From JAJTGZ01 sp964403525 (lineage in GTDB: Bacteria; Planctomycetota; Phycisphaerae; Phycisphaerales; UBA1924), in contig CAYOGE010000002.1 of the NCBI GenBank assembly GCA_964403525.1, positions 62,001-126,000 of the forward strand: a DNA stretch of 64,000 nucleotides, read 5' to 3'. Below the pieces are notes generated by a model. The model did no database searches. It was not told where the DNA came from and saw only the letters and a program-made list of their open reading frames with translations. Made by a program: the position numbers and the translations under genes. Positions 8,880 through 15,968 of the stretch are shown piece after piece; position 1 is the stretch's first letter; the number at the start of each line of letters is the position of its first letter.

Positions 8880-9344
8880 TCATGGAGCTGTTTGGCGACC
8901 GCACGATTGCGGTAGTTCGCAACGAGGCCGCCTTGCGGCCGCCAACTCCCGCCAGCGCCGGCGCTGCTCGCACCAGTCCGAGGCGGCGCACACTGCGCGC
9001 AACTCGTGCTCGCTGACTGCATCGCGCTCACGCTCAACGCGAGACAGGAGAAGCAACTCCTCCTGGATGTCCGGAGCCAGGCACAGCAAATCCATGATCT
9101 GGCTGATCCGAGCCCGCGTGACCTGGCCGAGGCGGGCCAGATCGGCATGGGATTCGACCTCGCCCATCCGAACCAACTCCTCAAACCGGATCGCCAGCGC
9201 CATCAGGCGGGCGACACGGGGCACGCGGCCCGCTTCAACGGGCGGCGCGGCGGGCTCCACGCCGACGTTGACCTCTTTCCGGCCCGCCGTCCCCCTCGTG
9301 AAATGCACCGGGAACTCGATCGTGACGTCGTGCATGTTTTTCAT
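8880..9344 (-). CDS. ParB-like HTH protein of the left recombinase module
   Basis: This 154-residue protein has an HTH motif in its middle (DLARLGQVTRARISQIMDLL), resembling the HTH of ParB/KorB proteins. The start overlaps the end of the recombinase gene by 4 nt (ATGA). The homologue at 52707-53114 shares the pattern VHFT.G at the N-terminus, GRVPRV.RLMALAIRF, LGQVTRAR.SQI.(D/N)LL.LAPDIQE and DAVSE. This copy has a longer, Arg/Pro-rich C-terminus of about 20 residues that the other lacks. It is probably a recombination directionality or regulatory factor for the serine recombinase, inferred only from its fixed position. Confidence 0.72.
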   Translation of the reverse strand: MKNMHDVTIEFPVHFTRGTAGRKEVNVGVEPAAPPVEAGRVPRVARLMALAIRFEELVRMGEVESHADLARLGQVTRARISQIMDLLCLAPDIQEELLLLSRVERERDAVSEHELRAVCAASDWCEQRRRWRELAAARRPRCELPQSCGRQTAP

Positions 9345-10933
9345 GCGACCTCCTCGTGCTCAACGGGTGCCTGGCCGAGCGTGCGCAGCCCGGCCGGATG
9401 GAACGTGATCGACACCGTCTTCTTTGCGCCGTCGTAGTCCACCCGCTTGACGAGGTTCGCCAGTACGGCCGCCTGTTCCCGCGGGTAGAGCACGTCCCAC
9501 GTCGCGGCGAACTCGCGAAGCGAGGCCGCGACGTCGGCCTGGGTGATCGACTCGCCGTCGACCTGGTCCGCCTCGGCGCAAAGAACCCGCGCCCGCTCGC
9601 TGGCCGTCGCCAGGCGTTCGTGGAGGTCGGCCAGACGGGCGGCGGCGTTGGCGTCCGTGCCCGCCGTCATCGCGGCCTTGCGGATGTCGCCCTCAATCTT
9701 CTGGATCTCGCGCTTGCTCGCAGTGTGGTCCTTCTCGATCTGGGCGCCCCGAGAGCGGATGCCGCTCTGCAACTGGCGGAATGTCGCCGCGACCAACGCA
9801 GCATCGCCGCCGATGTGCTTGATCCGATCGACTACCAGCCTTTCGATCTGCTCGGCGGGCAAGGAACCCGACGGGCACGCGTGCCAGCCCTGTTTCTGGG
9901 CGACGTAGCAGACGTAGTAGCGGTACGCGGCCTTGCCCTCTTTGACGCTGTAGGTGTGGCCCATCGCGTGCCCGCACGGCCCGCAGTGGATCAGCCCCTT
10001 GAGCAGCGCCCCGTGCTGGTTGCGGACGTGCATGCCGCCGGTGCGGCCGTTGTGCTTGATCGTCTGGAAGACCTGCTGCCAAAGCCGCTCGTCGACGATG
10101 GCCGCGTGTTCGCCGGCGAACAGCTCCTTCTTGTACTTGACCTTGCCCACATAGGCCGGGTTGGTGAGGAGGTTGATCAGCAGGTGCTTGTCCCACACCC
10201 GGCCGCCGACCACCGTACCCTTGCGGGTCGTCCAGCGCTTGCTCGTGCTGCCGCGGGCGTTAAGGATCTGGGCCACCTTGGTGAGCGAGCGGTGCTCCAG
10301 ATACAAGTGGTAGACCTCGCGGACGAGCTCCGCCTCCGCGGCGTTGACCACGAGCTTGCTCCCGCCCGCGGGCTGGGGGGCGAGGTCGTATCCCAGGATC
10401 GGCTTGCCGCCGAACCACTTGCCCTTGCGCTTGGACGCCGCGATCTTGTCGCGAGTCCGCTCGGAGATGATCTCTCGCTCGAACTGGGCGAACGAGAGCA
10501 GGATGTTCAGCGTGAGCCGTCCCATCGATTGCGTGGTGTTGAACTGCTGCGTCACAGACACGAACGACACGCGGTGCTTCTCGAAGACCGCCATCATGCG
10601 GGCAAAGTCCAGGAGCGAGCGCGACAGGCGGTCGACCTTGTAGACCACCACGCAATCAACCTTGCCGGCCTCGATGTCCGCCATTAGCCGCTGGCAGCCG
10701 GGTCGGTCTGTGTTCCCACCGGTGAACCCGCCGTCGTTGTACTGGTCCGGCAGCGCGACCCAGCCCTCGTGCTTCATGCTCGCGACGTAGGCCTCGCCGC
10801 TTTCGCGCTGGGCGTGCAGCGAGTTGAACTCCTGCTCGAGTCCCTGTTCGCTGGACTTGCGGGTGTAGATGGCGCACCGCACCGTCGGCACGCCGGACTG
10901 CTTGGGTGTTGCGGTATTGATGGACGATCTCAT
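9341..10933 (-). CDS. Large serine recombinase (left copy)
   Basis: This 530-residue site-specific recombinase of the large serine family cuts and rejoins DNA through a covalent Ser intermediate. The N-terminal catalytic domain begins around VRCAIYTRKSSEQ, where the Ser of TRKS is the predicted nucleophile, and continues through KVDRLSRSLLDFARMM and QSMGRLTLNILLSFAQFEREIISERTRDKI. A recombinase domain follows, then a zinc-ribbon region with Cys pairs (HCGPCG and a later CYVAQ...CP) and a C-terminal coiled-coil segment. Length is typical. It overlaps both neighbours by 4 nt, so the module is one translational unit. It resembles the recombinase at 53111-54676 along its whole length but is clearly diverged. 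Confidence 0.93.
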   Translation of the reverse strand: MRSSINTATPKQSGVPTVRCAIYTRKSSEQGLEQEFNSLHAQRESGEAYVASMKHEGWVALPDQYNDGGFTGGNTDRPGCQRLMADIEAGKVDCVVVYKVDRLSRSLLDFARMMAVFEKHRVSFVSVTQQFNTTQSMGRLTLNILLSFAQFEREIISERTRDKIAASKRKGKWFGGKPILGYDLAPQPAGGSKLVVNAAEAELVREVYHLYLEHRSLTKVAQILNARGSTSKRWTTRKGTVVGGRVWDKHLLINLLTNPAYVGKVKYKKELFAGEHAAIVDERLWQQVFQTIKHNGRTGGMHVRNQHGALLKGLIHCGPCGHAMGHTYSVKEGKAAYRYYVCYVAQKQGWHACPSGSLPAEQIERLVVDRIKHIGGDAALVAATFRQLQSGIRSRGAQIEKDHTASKREIQKIEGDIRKAAMTAGTDANAAARLADLHERLATASERARVLCAEADQVDGESITQADVAASLREFAATWDVLYPREQAAVLANLVKRVDYDGAKKTVSITFHPAGLRTLGQAPVEHEEVA

Positions 10934-11451
10934 ACGTTGCCCTCCGTGGTGCCGGGCTCATTGAGCCCGAAGAAGCGGAATCCGTTCCAGTGCGAGCCGG
11001 TCACCTTCGCCGCGATGGCGCTCAGCGACCGGTAGACCTCTCCCTCAAACTCGAAGCCCTTGGGCAGCACCCGGACGAACACGGCGCGGCCCTTGTACTC
11101 GCGGCGGAGGACCGTCCCGGGTGGCGGCAGCCGCCCGTCCTCTCGCGTGTGGATGGGCACGCTCACCACGCTCTCGCCGTTGGCCCGGGGCTTGGGCGCG
11201 TCCGGCGATTGGGCGCGTGGCGGGCTTCGCCGCAGGTCAGCGTCGTTGGCCAGTTCACGCGCCCGTTGGCGAGCCCGCTCGGAGAGGTCGCCCTCTCGCA
11301 GGGCCTGCATCCGCCAGAGAATCCGTTTGATCAGCAGCACCCTGTGGTGCGTCCGCGTCTCTTCGCCGTAGACCTTGGCGTACCGCTGCTTCAGCTGCGG
11401 CACCGTCATCTGTTCCAAGGCCCGTTCGGCTGCATTCACATCGATCGCCAT
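10930..11451 (-). CDS. DUF2924 protein (left module)
   Basis: This 173-residue protein belongs to DUF2924, a family found next to phage-type serine recombinases. It has an N-terminal helical segment with LKQRYAKVYGEETRTHHRVLLIKRILWRMQAL and a C-terminal beta-rich part with LRREYKGRAVFVRVLPKGFEFEG, then LSAIAAKVTGSHWNGFRFFGL. Those two blocks are also present in the copy at 54673-55182. The C-terminal part resembles small DNA-associated domains with a conserved W(N)G. The function is unknown; constant coupling to the recombinase suggests an accessory to integration or excision. Confidence 0.85.
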   Translation of the reverse strand: MAIDVNAAERALEQMTVPQLKQRYAKVYGEETRTHHRVLLIKRILWRMQALREGDLSERARQRARELANDADLRRSPPRAQSPDAPKPRANGESVVSVPIHTREDGRLPPPGTVLRREYKGRAVFVRVLPKGFEFEGEVYRSLSAIAAKVTGSHWNGFRFFGLNEPGTTEGNV

Positions 11452-11474
11452 CGGGGTCTCCGTTCTCGTGGTCG

Positions 11475-11699
11475 TTAACCACGCGACCCATCAGGGCGGG
11501 CATGCTCGGAGAGTTCAAGTCGAGTCGGAGAGCCTTCTTGATGCTCGATGCTCGGCCCCGAAATGGCGACTTGTCGCCGCCGGCGGCGGATGCCCTCGGC
11601 AAAGATGGCGGCGATGGCATTCAGTCGCGCCACGGGCGTCGTCGGGGCATCGGGATCAAGCGAGCCGGTTGGGGGGGTGGGGGCGGGCGCATCGTCCAT
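11475..11699 (-). CDS. Small conserved protein heading the left recombinase module
   Basis: This is a short protein of about 74 residues, with the start uncertain; the frame stays open up to 11783. It is supported by comparison with the gene at 55207-55413, which occupies the same place in the other module. Both have an acidic N-terminus, then (A/K)RL..IA...AEGIRR.R..V, a HQE, and (E/L)...E..RPD/RLD near the end. The conserved part looks like one amphipathic helix with a basic patch. No ribosome binding site is obvious for any start. Function unknown, possibly a regulator of the module. Confidence 0.5.
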   Translation of the reverse strand: MDDAPAPTPPTGSLDPDAPTTPVARLNAIAAIFAEGIRRRRRQVAISGPSIEHQEGSPTRLELSEHARPDGSRG

Positions 11700-12080
11700 G
11701 AGCGCGGTGTCGTGCACGGGCACATCCTCCGTGAAGGGGGACATGCATCCGTGCGGGCGTGCGCTTGGCGCTCGGCTTCGCACCTGATGCTGGAATGGGG
11801 CCCGCGTCCGGTGCGGGCCGTCTGCCTCTGAATACGCGAAACGGTCGGGGAGCGGAGCAGGGTCCGAATCTCACCCCTCGTTCACCCCGACGGCGCGTTA
11901 ACCAGACCCGCCCGGGCGTTTGAGAGCGCGGAGAGACTATCGGTCCCCAACCCCGGCGTGGCGACCGAAACGGCGATGCGATGCCTCGGATTCGAGAGCG
12001 CCCGGCAAATCGTGGACCTTCAGGAAGTGCCACGATTCCCGAGAGTTACGCGCGGTGGGCGAAAGGCCCAGACCGTTAAC

Positions 12081-12110
12081 GAGAAAAGGCCTCTTTACGA
12101 GGCCTTTCTC
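12081..12110. terminator. Hairpin resembling a bidirectional terminator
   Basis: GAGAAAAGGCCTC and GAGGCCTTTCTC pair across a TTTAC loop with one bulged A, giving a GC-rich core flanked by A-rich and T-rich arms. No long T-run follows on either strand, so strength is uncertain. There is no adjacent gene end on the + strand. Confidence 0.4.
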
Positions 12111-12290
12111 AGAACTCCCGGATCGTAACGGGTTCAAACCGTCGAATCCGGGCCGCCAAGGGGGTTTCGGGCGATCGTTCTCGGGTTAACAGCCCGTGCG
12201 AACTCGGAAGCGACCAGTTCGGACGCGATTGGGATGTCCATGCCCTCGGGGTAAAATCAGGTGAAAAAAGCCCTGTCGAAACCCGCACAC

Positions 12291-12322
12291 TTGACAAATG
12301 CTGGCCATGAGCGCACTATACT
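12291..12322 (+). promoter_or_regulatory. Candidate sigma70-type promoter of the XRE/ImmA operon
   Basis: TTGACA at 12291-12296 and TATACT at 12317-12322 lie just upstream of the operon that starts at 12355. The spacing is 20 nt, longer than the preferred 17, so either the pair is weak or regulated, or the true -10 is slightly upstream. The region is locally AT-richer than its surroundings. Confidence 0.5.
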
Positions 12323-12354
12323 AGCGCCGATCATCCCTGTGCATGGAGCCCGTC

Positions 12355-13017
12355 ATGGCTAAGGCGAATCACAACCCCTCCGATCCCATCAGCATGTTCG
12401 ACGACCTCTTCCCAGCGGACGCCGTGCTGGAGATCGCCCGAGGCGTGCGTTCAGCATACGTCGCCACTGAGAAGGAGATGGCCAAGTTCGACGGCATCGA
12501 GGCCGCCGATCTTCGCCCTCATCACCGCCGGGCAAACGTCGAGACGGCGCTCCGCCAGGTCGCCACCAAGCATGCGCGCGAACTGACGCTCTTCACCGGC
12601 CGCAACGCGGCTGACAACTGCTCGCATCGCGGCATCGTCTGCAACGGTGTGCTGCTCACTTCCTCAGTCGTTCCAGTTCGTGCCGAACTCCCTCGTGATG
12701 CCACCTTCCGCCGCAGTTACGCGCGGTCGCCGCAGGGCTACCTGGAGTTCGCCGAGGAGCCCATCGACGACAAGGCTCTTTTGTACGCGATCGTCACGCA
12801 CGCGCCCGATACCAAAGACAAGACGATGCCCGCGTTCATCGACATCATCTTCCCGTGCAGTCGGTACATCGACATCGTCGGAACCATCCGGGTGATCGAA
12901 GACCGTTTCCCAGCCGAGTTCGGTCGCGCTGCTGCGGCCAAAGTCGAGACCACGCCGGACACTGCCATTCCCCGCCTTCTCCCCGCCGCTTCGAAGAAGA
13001 AGAGCAAGGAAGCATGA
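12355..13017 (+). CDS. Unrecognised protein paired with XRE/ImmA-IrrE gene
   Basis: This 220-residue soluble protein was not assigned to a family. The start at 12355 is preferred over 12343 because GGAG lies 6 nt upstream. It begins MAKANHNPSDPISMFDDLFP, has mixed alpha/beta character, contains one Cys in a SHRGIVCNGVLL segment, and ends in a Lys-rich tail (SKKKSKEA). Its stop overlaps the XRE-peptidase start by 4 nt (ATGA). XRE plus IrrE-type peptidases often cleave a repressor or act on a neighbouring gene product, so this protein may be the substrate, co-regulator or toxin of the pair. That is inference from position only. Confidence 0.6.
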   Translation: MAKANHNPSDPISMFDDLFPADAVLEIARGVRSAYVATEKEMAKFDGIEAADLRPHHRRANVETALRQVATKHARELTLFTGRNAADNCSHRGIVCNGVLLTSSVVPVRAELPRDATFRRSYARSPQGYLEFAEEPIDDKALLYAIVTHAPDTKDKTMPAFIDIIFPCSRYIDIVGTIRVIEDRFPAEFGRAAAAKVETTPDTAIPRLLPAASKKKSKEA

Positions 13018-14156
13018 GCATTGGTACGCCCAACTTTGTCGGGAGTCGCCTGACCGAGGCACGCGAGGCGCGAGGGCTTACTCAGACCGCCCTCGCGGAG
13101 GTCCTTGGACTTACAAGGGCGGCGATCTCGTCATATGAAAGTGATCGCAGCACGCCTTCCTCTGAGGTCTTGGTCAAGATCAGCCAGGCTCTACGTGTCC
13201 CTTTACACCGCTTCCTCCGTCAGGGAGACCATGTTGTGCCGGGTGCGGTGTTCTACCGGTCGATGAGCGCTGCCACCAAGGCGGCCAGGGAGCGTGCAGA
13301 ACGTCGGTACGGCTGGCTCCGTGAGACCGTGGCGTGGTTGCGTCAGTCGGTCGAGTTTCAGCCAGTCCGATTGCCACTGTTTGACGTCCCGCCCGACCCT
13401 GCTGCGCTCGACTGGGGCGACATCGAGCGTCTCGCCGTAGATACCCGTCGAGCCTTCGGGCTTGGCGACGGCCCCATTGGGCATGTGGTTCTGCTCCTTG
13501 AGAACCACGGCTGCATCGTTGTGCGCCAGGAACTCGGAGCTCACACACTGGACGCATTTTCGCATTGGGGAACGGACGACCAGACACCGTATTTTGTTCT
13601 CGGAGCCGACAAAGCTTCCGCTGTGCGTTCGCGGTTCGACGCGGCCCACGAGTTGGCGCACTGCGTGCTCCACAAGGGGGTCAAGGCCGCGAAGCTCCGG
13701 GAAACCACCACCTATCGGTTGATGGAAGATCAGGCTCAATACTTCGCTGGGGCATTCCTGCTACCGAGGGAGCCGTTCGCAAACGACCTGTTCGTGCCGT
13801 CCCTGAATGCCCTCATTCCACTCAAGTCGAAGTGGAAGGTGTCTATCGGGGCGATGATAAAGCGTGCCGCGAATCTTGGACTGGTGTCCCCCGAGCAGGA
13901 GCAGCGACTTTTCCAGAACCGAGCGCGGCGAGGTTGGGCCACATGGGAGCCGCTTGACGATGAGTTGGAGCCGGAGCAGCCGCGCTTTCTGCGACGGTGT
14001 TTTGACATGCTGTTGGACAATGGTGTTACCGACCGCGACGCCGTCGAAACGGAACTCGGCCTATTTGTCGAGGACATCGAGTCAATCGTCGGACTTCCCA
14101 CCTGCTACTTTGGCGACACCGTTCAACACTACCGTTTTCCTCGAGCCGCTGTGTGA
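13014..14156 (+). CDS. XRE-family regulator with ImmA/IrrE metallopeptidase domain
   Basis: This 380-residue two-domain protein has an N-terminal XRE HTH domain (about residues 8-65, with RLTEAREARGLTQTALAEVLGLTRAAISSYE) and a C-terminal ImmA/IrrE-like zinc peptidase with AAHELAHCVLH (His212, Glu213, His216). ImmA cleaves the phage repressor ImmR in ICEBs1, and IrrE cleaves DdrO after DNA damage; long XRE-fused forms occur near mobile elements and toxin-antitoxin loci. The start is set by the ATGA overlap with the upstream gene. It could control induction of the adjacent element or respond to damage; the cleavage target is not evident. The next gene is convergent, 61 nt downstream. Confidence 0.88.
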   Translation: MSIGTPNFVGSRLTEAREARGLTQTALAEVLGLTRAAISSYESDRSTPSSEVLVKISQALRVPLHRFLRQGDHVVPGAVFYRSMSAATKAARERAERRYGWLRETVAWLRQSVEFQPVRLPLFDVPPDPAALDWGDIERLAVDTRRAFGLGDGPIGHVVLLLENHGCIVVRQELGAHTLDAFSHWGTDDQTPYFVLGADKASAVRSRFDAAHELAHCVLHKGVKAAKLRETTTYRLMEDQAQYFAGAFLLPREPFANDLFVPSLNALIPLKSKWKVSIGAMIKRAANLGLVSPEQEQRLFQNRARRGWATWEPLDDELEPEQPRFLRRCFDMLLDNGVTDRDAVETELGLFVEDIESIVGLPTCYFGDTVQHYRFPRAAV

Positions 14157-14217
14157 CCACAGCGCAAGAAACCGGGGTGAAGATTCGGTCTGGTTTGGCT
14201 CACATTCGGCGCTGCCA

Positions 14218-15396
14218 TTAAGGTTGCGGCGGCTGGATGTCTTGGAGGTCGGCAGACCGGATCGATGAGACGTTGGACAACCGCGATACTCGAGGTCCGC
14301 GGCTAAGCTCGCCAGTCACAATAAGTGGGCGTGACGGATTGTGCGCTCGGTATGCGACCTCGTACTGCGCTGCTGTGAGGCTGGCCTTGGCCCGTAGAAC
14401 TTCACCGTCGTCGAAGAGCGTGAAAACCACTTCTCCCTCACGGGTTCCTCCTGCGTCCTCCGTGCCGCGGAGTTCGTCGATCGTGGCTATCCACGGTTTG
14501 GCTGTCGGTCCCTCAACAGGGCGCAATTGGCGATACACTTCCTCGATGCTGGCGAACTCGTCTCCGCTGAATGTGACGGGTTCGCGTGGCGTGTCCGGAT
14601 CAATCGGTGTGGATGATGCCCACGAGGGGATGAATTCCAACCCGCCGGTCTCCTCGGTCGGTCGCATTTTCAGCAATGCCTCGCACAGGTTTGCGCTAAT
14701 GAGCGGTTCTGCCTGATCGACGATGCTATTGATGCGATCCTCCTCGATCGCCGCGTTGAGTTCCCACAGCGACTTCACGAGCAGGCTTGTCGCTCGTCGC
14801 GCAAACGGGCGCTGATCTCCGCCAATGCCCGCCTGATCCTGATCCACGGCATGGAGCGGGCACGAAATCGAGACGATGAAGCTCCCCCGCTCAGTCTGAC
14901 CCATCTGGCACGCTTCGAGCAGTTGCACCGCCTCCGTTCGGCTGAGTTTTGGGTGGTGCTTGCGCGCCACCAGTGCCGAATGCGCCGCCGCCAGCAGCGA
15001 CCGCTTCGCCCCGTCCAGAAGATCGATTGCTTGCGTCAGCGGAATGGTCCCTCGCTCGGCGCGGGGCGACGCCACGCGGTAACGCAGCACGTCGGCATCG
15101 AAGTTGAGCAGGTCCACCAAGACCGGGTTCATGGGCCGCGTCTCAAACGTCGCCAGCCGCTCCACGACATCGAGCATCCGATCGGCGAAGTCGGGACGCT
15201 GCGAGTCCGTTGGCACAAGCACTTGGTCCAGCGACCCAGCCTCTGTGCGGTTGAAGAGCATCAGGTGTCCGATCCGCTTCTTCTGAACCCATCCGCGAGA
15301 CTTGGCGTAGCCCAGTGCGTCGCGCGGCGACACCCGGCGGAGGGCTTCCTCCGTCAAGTCGTCAGGCCGGGTTGGCAGGGGCAGCGTCGGGGGCAT
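14218..15396 (-). CDS. Unrecognised last gene of the restriction-type operon
   Basis: This is a 392-residue protein with no recognised family, translated from the ATG at 15396 and overlapping the end of the DUF4365 gene by 35 nt. The N-terminus has a WVQKKRIGHLMLFNR segment typical of small alpha/beta domains. The middle is helical, with many charged residues. The C-terminus has short strands (VVFTLFDDGEVLRAKASL). No nuclease or ATPase motif was seen. Tight coupling to the DUF4365, Res and Mod genes suggests that it is a subunit or effector of the same locus. Confidence 0.6.
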   Translation of the reverse strand: MPPTLPLPTRPDDLTEEALRRVSPRDALGYAKSRGWVQKKRIGHLMLFNRTEAGSLDQVLVPTDSQRPDFADRMLDVVERLATFETRPMNPVLVDLLNFDADVLRYRVASPRAERGTIPLTQAIDLLDGAKRSLLAAAHSALVARKHHPKLSRTEAVQLLEACQMGQTERGSFIVSISCPLHAVDQDQAGIGGDQRPFARRATSLLVKSLWELNAAIEEDRINSIVDQAEPLISANLCEALLKMRPTEETGGLEFIPSWASSTPIDPDTPREPVTFSGDEFASIEEVYRQLRPVEGPTAKPWIATIDELRGTEDAGGTREGEVVFTLFDDGEVLRAKASLTAAQYEVAYRAHNPSRPLIVTGELSRGPRVSRLSNVSSIRSADLQDIQPPQP

Positions 15397-15913
15397 AGTC
15401 GATCCACTGTTCAAGGGAACGAGCCTTCGCCAGTTCCCGTAAGGCGTCGGGGGTTAGGACGTTGCTCTGCGGAACGTACACCGTTATCGTCTCATTCGCC
15501 GTCTCCGGAGCATTGCGGAGGCTGACAAACCGTAGGCAACGCCGCAAGACGAGTTGCTCAGGCGAGCACTCCACCCAGTCCGCTTCCCCTCCGGGCATGT
15601 GAAAGACTACCAGAAATGTCGGGCAGTCGCTCCCGGCGGCGGCACGGAGGCGGTTGTAGTGGGCCACCTCCAGCGGGAAGGAAAACCGTCCATCGCGGAG
15701 CGTCAGGTCTTGCCGGGTCGCCTTGACCTGAAAGCGAATGCGGAAGTCGAATAGTTCGCTGCGATCGTCCAGCTTCTCCTTCACGTCCGCGTGGGCATCC
15801 CATCCCCAGTTGTCCTGGATGCGTCCGGAGATGGCGAAGCCGAATCCAGCCTTGGCGCATGTCGCGTGAAGGGCAGCGAGACTGAGTTGTTCCTGTTTGT
15901 CTTCAAGTCTCAT
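15362..15913 (-). CDS. DUF4365-like protein (PD-(D/E)XK-type fold)
   Basis: This 183-residue protein resembles DUF4365. The signature is an N-terminal helix (EDKQEQLSLAALHATCAKAGFG), then DNWGWDAHADV, then FRIRFQVKATRQ. This D...QVK arrangement is that of the PD-(D/E)XK nuclease fold, with Asp of WGWDAHAD and the Gln-Val-Lys as candidate active-site residues. DUF4365 proteins recur in defence and mobile islands. GTG at 15925 is an alternative start. It lies 55 nt after the Res gene and overlaps the next gene, so it is probably part of the same transcript. Whether it cuts DNA is inference. Confidence 0.7.
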   Translation of the reverse strand: MRLEDKQEQLSLAALHATCAKAGFGFAISGRIQDNWGWDAHADVKEKLDDRSELFDFRIRFQVKATRQDLTLRDGRFSFPLEVAHYNRLRAAAGSDCPTFLVVFHMPGGEADWVECSPEQLVLRRCLRFVSLRNAPETANETITVYVPQSNVLTPDALRELAKARSLEQWIDYAPDAAPANPA

Positions 15914-15968
15914 TGTCACACTCACCGGCTCGTTCGTTCAAGGCGAAGATCGTAGTGTCCCGAATTGG

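Larger units (their letters stand above)
11784..12354. other. Non-coding stretch between left module and regulatory operon
   Basis: About 570 bases carry no convincing gene. The stretch holds a hairpin at 12081-12110, a promoter candidate at 12291-12322, and a pair of inverted 9-mers: CGGATTCGA near 11988 and TCGAATCCG near 12142. The segment around 12125-12155 looks vaguely like the 3' end of a tRNA (GGTTCAAACC, then a sequence ending GCCA), but no complete cloverleaf can be drawn. It is the most likely place for an attachment site or the end of the left element, though no duplicated core was found. Confidence 0.4.

Noticed and set aside
12110..12160. tRNA-like sequence
   Set aside because: The GGTTCAAACC segment looks like a T-arm, but no 5' half with D-arm and anticodon arm fits.
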